Under the pieces are notes generated by a model. It worked only from the letters and a program-made list of their open reading frames with translations. It did no database searches and was not told the origin of the DNA. The translations under genes and the position numbers were made by a program. DNA of 64,000 bases, from NCBI RefSeq assembly GCF_026015295.1, contig NZ_JAPDUW010000001.1, forward strand, positions 2,999,501 to 3,063,500, read 5' to 3'. Below are positions 16,326 through 25,963 of this stretch, one piece after another. This stretch comes from Segatella copri. GTDB lineage: Bacteria > Bacteroidota > Bacteroidia > Bacteroidales > Bacteroidaceae. Every line of letters starts with the position of its first letter. Position 1 is the first letter of the stretch.

Positions 16326-16590
16326 ACTCAAGTGGTTCAGTCAAGCAACTCAAGTGGTTCAATCAAGCAACTCAAGTAGTTCAGTCAAGCAACTCAAGTA
16401 GTTCAGTCCGCGAGTTCAGACGTCTCTGTTAGCTGATGCAGACGTCTCAATAAGCTTACGGATACGTCTCCGTTAGCTTACGCAGTCATATCCTTAACCC
16501 GATGCAGTCATATTCGTAACCCGATGCAGCCATATTCGTGACCCGATGCAGCCGTATTTGTAACCCGATGCAGCCGTATTCGTGAATAAG
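16326..16590. repeat. Degenerate 22-bp tandem repeat, about 12 units in three subfamilies
   Basis: Units at 16326-16408 are ACTCAAGTnGTTCAGTCAAGCA-like (4 copies). From 16417 onward units follow each other at exactly 22 bp (16417, 16439, 16461, 16483, 16505, 16527, 16549, 16571). The first three are CAGACGTCTC-type and the rest are CAGCCATATTCGTGACCCGATG-type. Because 22 is not a multiple of three, it is unlikely to code for a repeat protein. There are no unique spacers between units. Confidence 0.85.
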
Positions 16591-16819
16591 TTTTATGTAA
16601 TCATCTATCATCCATCACGATTTGGGGTTATCCCTCACGATATTCTCACTACACATTACCAGTCAGTAGGCGATCCTCCGGATTCCTGTAAGATGCAGAC
16701 AAAAAGGGTTCGACTGCTTTATCGGTATAGGTAAAGGGAGATAAAGAAAGGTCAAGTAAAGCTTGTTGAAATGCTTTGCTTGACCTCTTTTCGTTTTCGG
16801 AAATTTGTATATTGTTTTC
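16591..16819. other. Gene-free spacer before the SusD stop
   Basis: I see no gene here. The part GGTCAAGTAAAGCTT...AAATGCTTTGCTTGACC (about 16751-16787) is an inverted repeat that may end the SusD transcript on the minus strand. The rest has no recognisable motif. Confidence 0.5.
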
Positions 16820-18265
16820 TTATTCTTTGTAGTTCTGTGTGATATTACCATTATTGTTTATCACGCTCTGAGGGAATGGGAATATCCACATTTTACTGTC
16901 TGGAGTGATGGTATAAGTCTTTCCAGCAAGTGTGCGGCTATAGTTCTGCTTCCAGCCATCGCACTGGTTCCAGCGCTTCTTGTCTATGAAGATATTGACA
17001 GAGTAAATGTCCTCATTCATGGTCACCTGCTTCACGTGCTTGATGGCTTCTTCCTTGGTGCTGACTGTGCCTTTGAGGGGCTGATACTTGGCAGGATCGA
17101 TGCGGTTTACGCGCACCTTGTCGAGATATTCCATGGCTGTATCGTAGTTGCCTTTGTGGGTCTCGCATTCGGCGATGGTGAGATACATCTGGGTAGAGCG
17201 AAGACCACCATCATTCCATAACGAGTTGAGATCAAAAGTAAAATTGAAACCAGTTTCACCCAGCATACTTACTCCGGCATCCATCATGTAATCATACATC
17301 ATATTCATATTGCTCATCTTGTCCTTATAGGCATGTCCAGCTTCAAAGTTTGCCATGGTAGTTGGGGTGTAAGCATTGAAGCTTTCAGAATTTCCATTTA
17401 AGAAATAATCCTCATCGGTTCCTTTCTTGCCACGATTGATAACAGGATAAGTCCCGCCTGTTATATGACCTTGGGTACTACCAAGATATGAGGTATTATA
17501 GTTGTTAATAGTGCCATTGATGGCGATAGCCTGCTTGGCCACTTCTTCTGCCTCGTCATACTTCTGCATGTTGAGCAATGCCAATGCCTTTACGGCATAA
17601 GCTGTGGGCTTACTGAAGCGCATTTTGTTAACGGCAGAGTTAGGAAGACCATCTATCTCAATTGCTTCATTGGCATCCTTGAGTATCTGCTGATAAACTT
17701 CCTCTACGGTGCTTTTAGACTGAGCAGTCTGGATATCTTTATCCTCTGTCATCAGGATAATTCCTGGATCTGTAGCAGCTGTAGCTGGATTGTAAGCCTT
17801 GGCAAACTTGTTGACCAACATATAGAATGACCAGGCTCTCAATGTCAGGGCTTCGCTTTTCAAAAGTTTCTTGTCTGCTTCTGTACCAGATGCGGCATCA
17901 ATCTTTGAGAGAATTGGGTTGGCAATCGTGCCGATGTAGCCGTAGAAATTAGTGTAGTCTTGATCACTGGAAGTCAATTCTGCCATCTTGTCCATATTGG
18001 CTTCATCGTAAGTCCAGATGATGACGTTGCGGGTCTTAACTGGCTGACTGATGATAGTTGCTACATTGCTGTAGGCATATATCATATCACCAGCCATTTG
18101 TCGCATATCAGAGGAACATCCCTCATACTCTTTGTTGAGAAGCATTTCTAATTGGTCGGTTGTGGTAAGCAAGTTCTTGCCCTTTGGCTCTAATTCGGTG
18201 AAACTCTCACAAGATGAGAACAGCAATGCTGTGATTGCCAGTAAACTGTATATTGTTTTTTTCAT
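16820..18265 (-). CDS. SusD/RagB-family nutrient-binding lipoprotein
   Basis: A 481-residue lipoprotein (LLAITALLFSSCESF, Cys near 19). The opening FTELEPKGKNLLTTTDQLEM and the TPR-like helical body (LTLRAWSFYMLVNKFAKAYN; MQKYDEAEEVAKQAI; YDTAMEYLDKVRVNRIDP) are typical of SusD proteins, which cap the SusC barrel and bind the substrate outside the cell. It ends with IFPFPQSVINNNGNITQN, the usual C-terminal pattern. It lies 36 bp downstream of the susC-like gene in one operon. The ligand cannot be told from sequence; no glycoside hydrolase is nearby. Confidence 0.93.
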   Translation of the reverse strand: MKKTIYSLLAITALLFSSCESFTELEPKGKNLLTTTDQLEMLLNKEYEGCSSDMRQMAGDMIYAYSNVATIISQPVKTRNVIIWTYDEANMDKMAELTSSDQDYTNFYGYIGTIANPILSKIDAASGTEADKKLLKSEALTLRAWSFYMLVNKFAKAYNPATAATDPGIILMTEDKDIQTAQSKSTVEEVYQQILKDANEAIEIDGLPNSAVNKMRFSKPTAYAVKALALLNMQKYDEAEEVAKQAIAINGTINNYNTSYLGSTQGHITGGTYPVINRGKKGTDEDYFLNGNSESFNAYTPTTMANFEAGHAYKDKMSNMNMMYDYMMDAGVSMLGETGFNFTFDLNSLWNDGGLRSTQMYLTIAECETHKGNYDTAMEYLDKVRVNRIDPAKYQPLKGTVSTKEEAIKHVKQVTMNEDIYSVNIFIDKKRWNQCDGWKQNYSRTLAGKTYTITPDSKMWIFPFPQSVINNNGNITQNYKE

Positions 18266-18301
18266 TGTGATCTTACTTTTTATGTTATATGATTCTAAAG
18301 A

Positions 18302-21300
18302 TTAGAAACTGATGTTCAGACCAAAGATGTATGAACTTGGATTGCGGAGTCCAAGAGTCTCTGGGTCAACATGCACATCGTTGGCTACCCATAGATACTT
18401 AGGATTGTCTATCTGGAAGCGGAGAGAGAGGCGGTTAATGCCTGTTCCTCTGAACCACTCCTGCGGAAAGTCATAGCCCAATACGATGTTTCTGATTTTC
18501 AGGAAGTCTGCATGATGGATAGCATTATTGCCATAGGTTGTTTCAGAGCCAATCGTTGTAGAGGCGTATCTGCCAATGCCTGGAATATCTGTTGGGTGTT
18601 CTGGTGTCCATGCATTCAGGAAATAGCTGGCGATAGCGGTGCTCCAGGTGCTTGAGAGTGTTTCATTATGCGCCAAGGCTCTCATCATGTGACCGCCATA
18701 GTAAGCCATCAGAATGCTGAAAGAGAATCCGTTCCATCTTACGCTGTTGTCCATACCCATGATAACCTTTGGCTCGCTCTGGCCAGAGTATTCCAAGATG
18801 CTTATACTTTTGCCTGTTGCACTGTGAGATTTGCCCCCATCCTCAATGTAGAACAGAGATTGACCCTTCTCGCCTTCTTGGTCGCTGATGCCAGCAAAGC
18901 GGTATGACCAGAGGGCGCTGGATGGCTTTCCTTTGACGTATGGTCTTTCAATCAACTCGTATGCGCTGTTTGATGGGTTCTCTACATCGGTTACAATATT
19001 ACTGTTGTGTGACATGGTGAAGTTGGTGGTCCAACTCCAATTCTTACGGCTTGCCCCTCTCAGCCAATCATAAGTAATCTGCAATTCTATACCACGATTG
19101 CGCATAGAAGCCATGTTGACGAACATAGAGGTGAAACCCGTTGTTGGGTCGAGGGTGCGATAAGAGAACACATCCTTTGCCACCTTGTTATAATAATCGA
19201 TGGAACCACGCAAGCGGTTGTCGAGCAATCCGAAGTCGATACCGATGTTGGTGGTGCGGCTCTGCTCCCACTTCAAGTTAGGGTTGGCAGGACTTTCGAT
19301 GGTGCCGTATGGCAAGTTGGTATATTGATTGAGTTCTCCTGATGTAGCTGTCATATAACTGGTTGCACCTTGATAGATGTTACCAGTTACACCATAGCTG
19401 GCACGGAGTTTCAGGAAGTTTACCCACTTGATATCCTTCATGAAGTCTTCATTATGAATCAACCATCCTGCACCTACAGACCAGAGTGGCGTTCCGCGGA
19501 ACTTGGCGTTCAAGCCATATACATCAGCATAGTCCTTACGGAATGAACCGAACACATTGTATTTCTCATCATAAGTATAGGTGAGGTTGAAATAACCAGA
19601 AGCATACTTGTGGTGAGTCTCAGGAACAACTCCCATTCCTTCATTGATATAAGGATCGAATACAAACTGGTTTGCAGGGAAACCACCTGAGGCGCCAAAG
19701 AAAAGAGGTGAATAGTTCATGGTACTCAATGTTCCAAAGTCTATTGTGTGGGTAGAGCTTGTCTGCAACTGGTCGTCATAACCTAACATTAAGGCCTTAG
19801 AACCTGTCAGTTTGGTTTCACGGAATTCCAAGCCGGCAATCGCCATGATGTCGTGCTTGCCAAAGGTCTTGGCATAATTCAACTGTCCACGTGCTGTCCA
19901 ATAACGTCCGTCACTATTTGTAGTACGGAGCAGACCGCCAGTGGTAGGAACGTAGTTCTTGATAGTGCCATCTGCAGATTGATAATAATAAGCATTACGC
20001 ATGGTACGCATCACATGACTATCTTGTGTTGCATTCCATTCTACGGTGTTATGATTGGTTTCATATACAAACTGGGCATTGGCAGTCAATCCGTCAATAA
20101 TCTTGAAGAGCAAATCTCCATGATAGCGCATATACTGACGGCGGGTAACCTGGGTGTTATTGTAATACTCATCCACTGGATTGGAACTTAAATCCTCAAA
20201 AGGAGAACCGAAGGTCATGTAATCATTGCCATCATACCAATAGTGTTGTCCTTTGACGCTTCCATCAGCATTATAGAATGGCATATAGGCTGGTTGTTTC
20301 CAGATATCGCTATAGTAGCTATTGTTGTCGTAACCTACTTCCTTACTCTTGCTATAGATACCATTGATAGTCATGGAGGCTGTGAGCCACTTGGCTACAT
20401 TGTAAGAACCCTTATATTGGGCATTAAACTGATTGGCGAAATGATTGATCAGTCCGCTGTTGTCATACTTATAGTTGATAGTCAGGTTGTTGGTGAACTT
20501 ATCGCTGCGGCCACGAAGTGAGAGGTTGTACTGCTGCATCACTCTCTGCTTATATACAGCATCTGCATACTCCTTGGCATAGTTGTTCTTCTTGAAAGAA
20601 GCCAACTGGTTCTGTAATTCTTCCTCGGAAATTTCTCCCTTAGCTCGCTGGTAATAGGCATATTCGATAGGAGTTACCGCTTGGGTACCCCTAGAGATTG
20701 ACTGAGCAGTATTACCGATAGGGTCAGCCACTTCACCATCATTATGGAAGAAATAGTAGTCCCAATACTTGGCCTCGGTATCCACCTGCTGTTCTGGAGT
20801 CATATAGAAATTGTCGGCATAATCTACGTTCTTCTTCTCATATACCGTGAGGTTGGCTGCGAAGTCGATGTCAATCTTGCCTGCCTTCTTGGCATTCTTG
20901 GTGGTTACAACGATGACACCATTGGATGCACGGGCACCATAGATGGCATTGGCTGCGGCATCCTTCAATATGTTTACGCTCTCGATGTCGTAAGGGTTCA
21001 AATCGTCGATGTTTCCCTCTACAGGTACGCCATCCACTACCAGCAATGGGGTGGTCTCGGCATAGAGAGAGGAGGTTCCACGGATAGTCATCTTTCCATT
21101 ATAAGTGGAAAGACCTGCCACGCGACCTTCGAGGTTGTTCATGATGTTGGTGGTGTAACGCTCGTCCAATTTGGCTGAGGTGATGGTAGTGACAGAACCT
21201 GTCATCTTAGGTTTGGAAATCTCCTGATAACCTGTTACCACAACATCAGAAAGCTGATTGTCGGTAACCATCTGTATGTTACGGCTTAAAGGTGCTCTAC

Positions 21301-21847
21301 CGCTTCCCAGACGCAATTCTGCATTGCTCATGCCGAGGTAGCTGAACTTTAAGGTGCAAGCATTGGCTGGCACCTTCAAGGTATAGAAACCCTTGCTGTC
21401 GGTGATGGTGCAAACCTTGCTGTCGTCGATGCATACGGACACACCAATCAGTGGCTCGCCACTTTCATCGGTGACGACACCGGATACATTACGAACTCTC
21501 TCACCTGCTATACGGCGAGTGATAGTCACGATATTACCCTCAATCTCATAACGGCAGTTCACCTTGTTCATCACCTCGTCAAGTACTTGGCGCAACGGGC
21601 GGTTGGTGGCATTCACCGTGATGTGTGGCAACTTGGCTGCCAAATCTGTACTGTAGATGAAGTTCAAGCCAGTCTGTTTCTTGACTTCAGCGAAGAACTG
21701 TTTCACGCTCATCGACTTTGCATTGATAGTTACCGTCTGGTGCTTTGGCTGCTGAGCCATAGCAGTACTGGTTCCTCCACATAGGGTTGCTCCTACAAGC
21801 AGGGAGGTAGCGAAAAGGATTCGTTTCATTCTTCCAAATTCTTTCAT
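18302..21847 (-). CDS. SusC/RagA TonB-dependent transporter with STN signalling domain
   Basis: A 1181-residue outer-membrane transporter. After a signal peptide (to about residue 31) comes an STN domain (about 36-112, SMSVKQFFAEVKKQTGLNFIYS), a carboxypeptidase-regulatory-like domain (about 118-200, VSGVVTDESGEPLIGVSV), the TonB-box-like DVVVTGY, a plug domain (to about 330) and a 22-strand barrel ending in SSYIFGLNISF. The STN domain normally touches a FecR anti-sigma protein, and a fecR and an ECF sigma gene are in fact 2-3 kb upstream. So ligand passage probably reports to transcription. A second Met at residue 7 is an equally good start. It lies 31 bp past the ThuA/DsbD-like gene. Confidence 0.94.
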   Translation of the reverse strand: MKEFGRMKRILFATSLLVGATLCGGTSTAMAQQPKHQTVTINAKSMSVKQFFAEVKKQTGLNFIYSTDLAAKLPHITVNATNRPLRQVLDEVMNKVNCRYEIEGNIVTITRRIAGERVRNVSGVVTDESGEPLIGVSVCIDDSKVCTITDSKGFYTLKVPANACTLKFSYLGMSNAELRLGSGRAPLSRNIQMVTDNQLSDVVVTGYQEISKPKMTGSVTTITSAKLDERYTTNIMNNLEGRVAGLSTYNGKMTIRGTSSLYAETTPLLVVDGVPVEGNIDDLNPYDIESVNILKDAAANAIYGARASNGVIVVTTKNAKKAGKIDIDFAANLTVYEKKNVDYADNFYMTPEQQVDTEAKYWDYYFFHNDGEVADPIGNTAQSISRGTQAVTPIEYAYYQRAKGEISEEELQNQLASFKKNNYAKEYADAVYKQRVMQQYNLSLRGRSDKFTNNLTINYKYDNSGLINHFANQFNAQYKGSYNVAKWLTASMTINGIYSKSKEVGYDNNSYYSDIWKQPAYMPFYNADGSVKGQHYWYDGNDYMTFGSPFEDLSSNPVDEYYNNTQVTRRQYMRYHGDLLFKIIDGLTANAQFVYETNHNTVEWNATQDSHVMRTMRNAYYYQSADGTIKNYVPTTGGLLRTTNSDGRYWTARGQLNYAKTFGKHDIMAIAGLEFRETKLTGSKALMLGYDDQLQTSSTHTIDFGTLSTMNYSPLFFGASGGFPANQFVFDPYINEGMGVVPETHHKYASGYFNLTYTYDEKYNVFGSFRKDYADVYGLNAKFRGTPLWSVGAGWLIHNEDFMKDIKWVNFLKLRASYGVTGNIYQGATSYMTATSGELNQYTNLPYGTIESPANPNLKWEQSRTTNIGIDFGLLDNRLRGSIDYYNKVAKDVFSYRTLDPTTGFTSMFVNMASMRNRGIELQITYDWLRGASRKNWSWTTNFTMSHNSNIVTDVENPSNSAYELIERPYVKGKPSSALWSYRFAGISDQEGEKGQSLFYIEDGGKSHSATGKSISILEYSGQSEPKVIMGMDNSVRWNGFSFSILMAYYGGHMMRALAHNETLSSTWSTAIASYFLNAWTPEHPTDIPGIGRYASTTIGSETTYGNNAIHHADFLKIRNIVLGYDFPQEWFRGTGINRLSLRFQIDNPKYLWVANDVHVDPETLGLRNPSSYIFGLNISF

Positions 21848-21878
21848 TCTCTCTTGTTATAAAATTAAACCAATATTT

Positions 21879-23813
21879 TTATAATTCTATCGTGATAGTC
21901 TTGCTCTTTGGCATCAGACAAACATGGCTATCGCAAGCCTGATAGTTGACTATAAAGGTAATCTTACCCGATTTGCCTTCTATCTTCTGACGGAAAATCT
22001 GCTCACCTTCAAGGATGATAGATTTAGAGCCTGCCATAGGTCTGCCAACAGGTTTCTGAAGTTCGCCTACCAGTTTGACATCGCCTTCTGCCTTGAGGTC
22101 ATAAGTCGTCTGGATATAAGGGTCCTGATCGCTTACCTTTGCATAGATGTGATAGTCTGGATATATCTTCATGCGGATGATGAGTTCCTTGTCTTTGCCC
22201 ACAGTGCTGACAGCGGATGATAGGGCAACAGGCTCTTCTTTGGTTGCTTTCTCTTGGATAGGAGCGATGTTGCTTTCATTGAAATCGTAGAATTTGAGAA
22301 CGCTGTAGTCATTGCCTGGAGTCTTCGGATCGAGATCATTGACCAGCCACAGCCAGCCTCCGCTCTCAGTAAAGAAGAGTTTGCTCTGATATTTATTATA
22401 CCACTCTCGCCATTGCTTGGCATTGTCGTAACGGAGCAACGTATAGCGATAGAGGATGCGCTTTGCCTTCTCTATGTCTTGGCCTTTTTCCCACATGGAG
22501 ATAGCTTTGTCAAGGATACGCTTGTCGTTATTGGCGATGCCGATGCTCTTGGCATCTTCATCGAGCTTAATATCATAATCGTTCAGATTGCCATAGAAAT
22601 ATGGGCGATTTTCGGTATAATAGCTTGAATATTTGTCAACATCGGTGCCAAACATTTCATACAGTTCTCCTGCCCTTTCCTTTACATAGTCAATATAGGA
22701 TGGAATGGGTTGAGGATTTTCTGCCATTTTCATATACATCTTGTCTGTTTCGCTCATCTTGCCGCCAGCAGCAACCACCTTTTGAAGTGAATCCGCCAGA
22801 TGCTTAATCTGATTGTTAAAACCTTCAATCGAGTTTTTGTAAGCTTCGTAGTTTTCTTTGCTTACGGTATATTTGTGCTCATCAATTGTAGTGCGGGTAG
22901 AAATTCCCTCATTGAGTTTGCGGGCAATGATATGATGACCTTTAAACTTGTTGATATAAATAACTGCATTGAGGAAAACCGGCTTAGCTTCTTCTGTCAT
23001 ATCTGCAGGAGACGCAGAGAAACCCCAATGCAAGAAGTTGGCATGGCGACCGATGGCGATGGCTCCATAGCTCTTGGCACTTTCGCCACCCGATATGATT
23101 TCTGTATCAGGAGAATCCAGATAGCCCCACTGGCGAGTAACCAAACCTGCCTTATAACCCTTGGTGTTGCTATAGTCTTTATTCTGTACTTTCCACATCG
23201 GAATCATATCTGGAAGCTTCTCCTGGCACATTTCTGCATATTCCTTTGCGCCTGCAGGAGTTGGGCGATTTGTGGTGGTTATCTTCACCTTATAAGGACC
23301 TTTGAAGATGGCACTCTTGGTATTCATGTTGTAAGCATGACCAAGAAGGCAGAGACAATACCAGTCGTTTTTCACACCGATATAGCGACCTGTTGTCTCG
23401 CTTTCGTCTGCGATGGTGATGACAGGACGGTCAAAGTTCTCTGGGAAATACTTGGCTGGTATCAGCTTGCTGAATCTGTCATTTTCAATGATTGTGCGAC
23501 GTGGCTCAATAGGAGTTGGGTCGCCATCAATGATGGTTACATCATAGTCGTATGACATCCTGTAGTTGTAGTCTTTTCCTTGTACCGTTTTCACTGTAGT
23601 GAAATATGTTTCAAGAAAGACTTTCCAGGCGGCAGTTCTTTTCACGATACTCTTGGCATGAGCTTCCTTGTCATAGTCTGCTACTCCAAAAGTCTCTATG
23701 TCGGAATGACCTCCTACATAGAGTACTTTCAGATTCGTCTTTTTGGCTGTGGCAGCCATTGTTGCGATGCACGCTAACAAGGCTATTGCCATTATTGATA
23801 AAAATCTCTTCAT
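21879..23813 (-). CDS. Exported protein with ThuA-like N-terminal and DsbD-like C-terminal domains
   Basis: A 644-residue exported protein (signal peptide to about residue 22). The first half begins LKVLYVGGHSDIETFG and later has SYGAIAIGRHANFLHWGFSA followed by VFLNAVIYINKF, which resembles ThuA/glutamine-amidotransferase-fold domains of secreted proteins. The middle is helical and Tyr/Lys-rich. The last 110 residues (HIYAKVSDQDPYIQTTYDLK, then FIVNYQACDSHVCLMP) match the N-terminal domain of DsbD, with the CxxxxC pair that carries electrons in the periplasm. It stands between FecR and SusC genes, so it belongs to the uptake locus. No enzyme activity is proven; redox handling or ligand processing is inferred. 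Confidence 0.65.
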   Translation of the reverse strand: MKRFLSIMAIALLACIATMAATAKKTNLKVLYVGGHSDIETFGVADYDKEAHAKSIVKRTAAWKVFLETYFTTVKTVQGKDYNYRMSYDYDVTIIDGDPTPIEPRRTIIENDRFSKLIPAKYFPENFDRPVITIADESETTGRYIGVKNDWYCLCLLGHAYNMNTKSAIFKGPYKVKITTTNRPTPAGAKEYAEMCQEKLPDMIPMWKVQNKDYSNTKGYKAGLVTRQWGYLDSPDTEIISGGESAKSYGAIAIGRHANFLHWGFSASPADMTEEAKPVFLNAVIYINKFKGHHIIARKLNEGISTRTTIDEHKYTVSKENYEAYKNSIEGFNNQIKHLADSLQKVVAAGGKMSETDKMYMKMAENPQPIPSYIDYVKERAGELYEMFGTDVDKYSSYYTENRPYFYGNLNDYDIKLDEDAKSIGIANNDKRILDKAISMWEKGQDIEKAKRILYRYTLLRYDNAKQWREWYNKYQSKLFFTESGGWLWLVNDLDPKTPGNDYSVLKFYDFNESNIAPIQEKATKEEPVALSSAVSTVGKDKELIIRMKIYPDYHIYAKVSDQDPYIQTTYDLKAEGDVKLVGELQKPVGRPMAGSKSIILEGEQIFRQKIEGKSGKITFIVNYQACDSHVCLMPKSKTITIEL

Positions 23814-23826
23814 GTTGTATATAATA

Positions 23827-25023
23827 TTAATGTTTATATTCTCTGATGTTGATGATGCCTTCCTTGGCAGTTATCTTCAATCTTGTGATATTCTCTATTG
23901 CATTGAGAGTCTGTCCCATCGGTTCGTATTTGTCAATGCTGCCTGTGAATCGCAGTTCTTTCATGTCTTCGGACGAGAACTCCACCTTCATGTTGTACCA
24001 ATGGGAGATAACTTCCATCAGATCTTGCAGCGTGCAGCCGTCGAACAAGAAGTTGCCCGTGTTCCAAGAGGTGTAAAAATTAACATCCACTTGCTGGATG
24101 TCTGGTGTTCTGCCTGCTTTCAGGGTTGCCATATCGCCTGGTTTCAACAGGTATTCTTTACCGTACTTGCTGCTCACACCAACTTTACCTTTCACCAGAA
24201 CAACGCTGGTTACACCTTTTTCCTTCATCGTGTTGACATTAAACTCGGTACCATAGTCGTGTACATCTCCGTTGGCAGTCTCTACTATGAAAGGTCGTTT
24301 CTTCGAGTCGTTGGCCACGATGAAATAGGCTTCTCCCTTGAGCTTTACCTTACGCTCGCTGCCTACAAAGTGATTAGGATAGATGAGGGTGGTATTGTAG
24401 TTGAGATGCACGTAGGTTCCGTCGTCCAGTACCATCCAGAATTCCTTGTCTTTCTTTGTTATCAGGGAGCTTTCTGTTATTTCGTCGCTTCCCAAAAAAC
24501 TGCTTCCATCCTTACTGTCAGCTACTTTTTCTGCTTGTGCCAATGCACTCTGTGCATCTTTCACCTTGATGGTTTTGCCGTTGATGGTAAGTGTAGCTCC
24601 ATTCATGTCATTCTGCTGAACCCGTTCTATGGCTTGATGCAGTTCTGCGGTGATGACGGCTGGTGGGGTGGAACCTTGATGTCCGAAATACATCCATGTA
24701 CCCATTAATATGAGGGCGATAGCTGCTGCAGCGGCTATGCGTCGCAACCAGATGATGGTAGCAGCTTTGTCATCATTTCTATCTTCCTGTTCCTCTGCAT
24801 GTTGGAGAGATGCTTTGAATGTAGCTTTTGCTTTCTCGGCATCAATGCTCTTGTAGAGATGGTAGCGTTGGAGAAAATCATCTTCATTCATGAGATGCTC
24901 TATTTTGTCTTTTAGCGACGCATCTTGCTCTACTCTTGATAAGAGCTCCTTGCCTTCTTCCTCTGAGATTTCGCCAGTCAGTAATTTACTGACGAGTGTA
25001 TTGATATCAATATTCTTATTCAT
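23827..25023 (-). CDS. FecR-family anti-sigma factor
   Basis: About 398 residues from the ATG at 25023. A cytosolic anti-sigma part (about 1-85) is followed by one membrane segment (about 95-112, IAAAAAIALILMGTWMY) and a periplasmic FecR domain (DDGTYVHLNYNTTLIYPNHF; VETANGDVHDYGTEFNVNTM), then the C-terminal DUF4974-like domain that meets the transporter STN domain (FLFDGCTLQDLMEVISHWY). A longer frame to 25131 adds a hydrophobic tail and would reach close to the divergent promoter, so it is rejected. It ends 13 bp before the next gene of the same locus. Confidence 0.92.
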   Translation of the reverse strand: MNKNIDINTLVSKLLTGEISEEEGKELLSRVEQDASLKDKIEHLMNEDDFLQRYHLYKSIDAEKAKATFKASLQHAEEQEDRNDDKAATIIWLRRIAAAAAIALILMGTWMYFGHQGSTPPAVITAELHQAIERVQQNDMNGATLTINGKTIKVKDAQSALAQAEKVADSKDGSSFLGSDEITESSLITKKDKEFWMVLDDGTYVHLNYNTTLIYPNHFVGSERKVKLKGEAYFIVANDSKKRPFIVETANGDVHDYGTEFNVNTMKEKGVTSVVLVKGKVGVSSKYGKEYLLKPGDMATLKAGRTPDIQQVDVNFYTSWNTGNFLFDGCTLQDLMEVISHWYNMKVEFSSEDMKELRFTGSIDKYEPMGQTLNAIENITRLKITAKEGIINIREYKH

Positions 25024-25158
25024 ATTTTCTAATACTTTTGTGATAGAATTATTCTCTGTATTTACTATTATAACACACTTGGGTGCGTTTGTGGTTACAA
25101 AAATCAAGAAAAAAGTGAAAAAAAGTTGCATTTTTTAATTTTACTGCATAAAAATGCG

Positions 25159-25166
25159 TATCTTTG
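25159..25166 (+). promoter_or_regulatory. -7 element TATCTTTG of the ECF sigma gene
   Basis: TATCTTTG at 25159-25166 fits the Bacteroidota -7 consensus. It overlaps an upstream ATG at 25154, which shows that translation starts at the later ATG at 25172. Confidence 0.65.
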
Positions 25167-25171
25167 CACTC

Positions 25172-25756
25172 ATGAGTGAGAAAAGTGATATTGAAATTGC
25201 AATAATTTGCCAATGGGATAATCAGGCCATCGAGTTGTTGTACGATAAATATTATCGTGCCTTGGTGAGTTATGGTTGTCAGTTTGTGGAAATGACCATT
25301 GCAGAAGATATCGTGCAGGATCTTTTCTCTGTTCTATGGGAACGTCGCCCTTTTTTCAACAGTATTTCCAAGTTTTCCGCCTATTTATATAATACGGTGC
25401 ATAACTCTGCTCTCAATCACCTGCGCCATCAAACGGTACACAACAACTATCGGCAGAGTATAGTTGATAATCTGCAGGAGTTTATGCTGGTGGATGATAC
25501 CTTGGATATTTTTAATAAGGAAGAAATCTATCGTCAACTCTTTGCTGCGATAGATGAGTTGCCTCCTCGCCAAAAGGAAGTCTTTCTTCTTTGTATGGAG
25601 GGGAAGAAAAACAGGGAGATTGCAGAGCAACTGGACATCTCTGCTGAGACGGTGAAGGTACAGAAGCGTCGTGCGATAGCTCGATTAAGGGATAAACTTT
25701 CTCCTATGTTAATTGAAATTATTCTTGTTCTGATAAGAAAAAGTTTTGATGCCTAA
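25172..25756 (+). CDS. ECF RNA polymerase sigma factor (Bacteroidetes sigma-70 type)
   Basis: About 194 residues. Region 2 is seen in AIELLYDKYYRALVSYGCQF and MTIAEDIVQDLFSVLWERR, and region 4 in LPPRQKEVFLLCMEGKKNRE followed by LDISAETVKVQKRRAIARLR. These fit the ECF group that works with FecR and SusC-type transporters. It is divergent from fecR with 148 bp between the starts, so the intergenic stretch carries both promoters. It would activate the susC/susD operon when the FecR brake is released. The ATG at 25154 overlaps the promoter and is not used. Confidence 0.92.
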   Translation: MSEKSDIEIAIICQWDNQAIELLYDKYYRALVSYGCQFVEMTIAEDIVQDLFSVLWERRPFFNSISKFSAYLYNTVHNSALNHLRHQTVHNNYRQSIVDNLQEFMLVDDTLDIFNKEEIYRQLFAAIDELPPRQKEVFLLCMEGKKNREIAEQLDISAETVKVQKRRAIARLRDKLSPMLIEIILVLIRKSFDA

Positions 25757-25855
25757 TTACTTCTCCGTTCAGCGTCTTTATGCGGAACTTTCTTCTGGGA
25801 GTATAGTTTATTCATATAGAATTAAAGTGTTTTCTATATGCTTATAACAAATAAT

Positions 25856-25886
25856 AAGCGGCATTCCTTGGATATGAATGCCGCTT
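25856..25886. terminator. Hairpin between the sigma and CoA-transferase genes
   Basis: AAGCGGCATTC (25856-25866) and GAATGCCGCTT (25876-25886) form a perfect 11-bp stem. It separates two converging genes and may stop transcription from both sides, although the T-tracts are short. Confidence 0.6.
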
Positions 25887-25963
25887 ATCATATAATTCGA
25901 TATTTTTCTGAGTCATCTATGAAAGATTTGTCTTCTCGGTTTTCACAATCTTTCGGCCTTCTC

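Noticed and set aside
16326..16590. CRISPR array
   Set aside because: Units follow each other directly at 22 bp with no unique spacers, and there are no cas genes.
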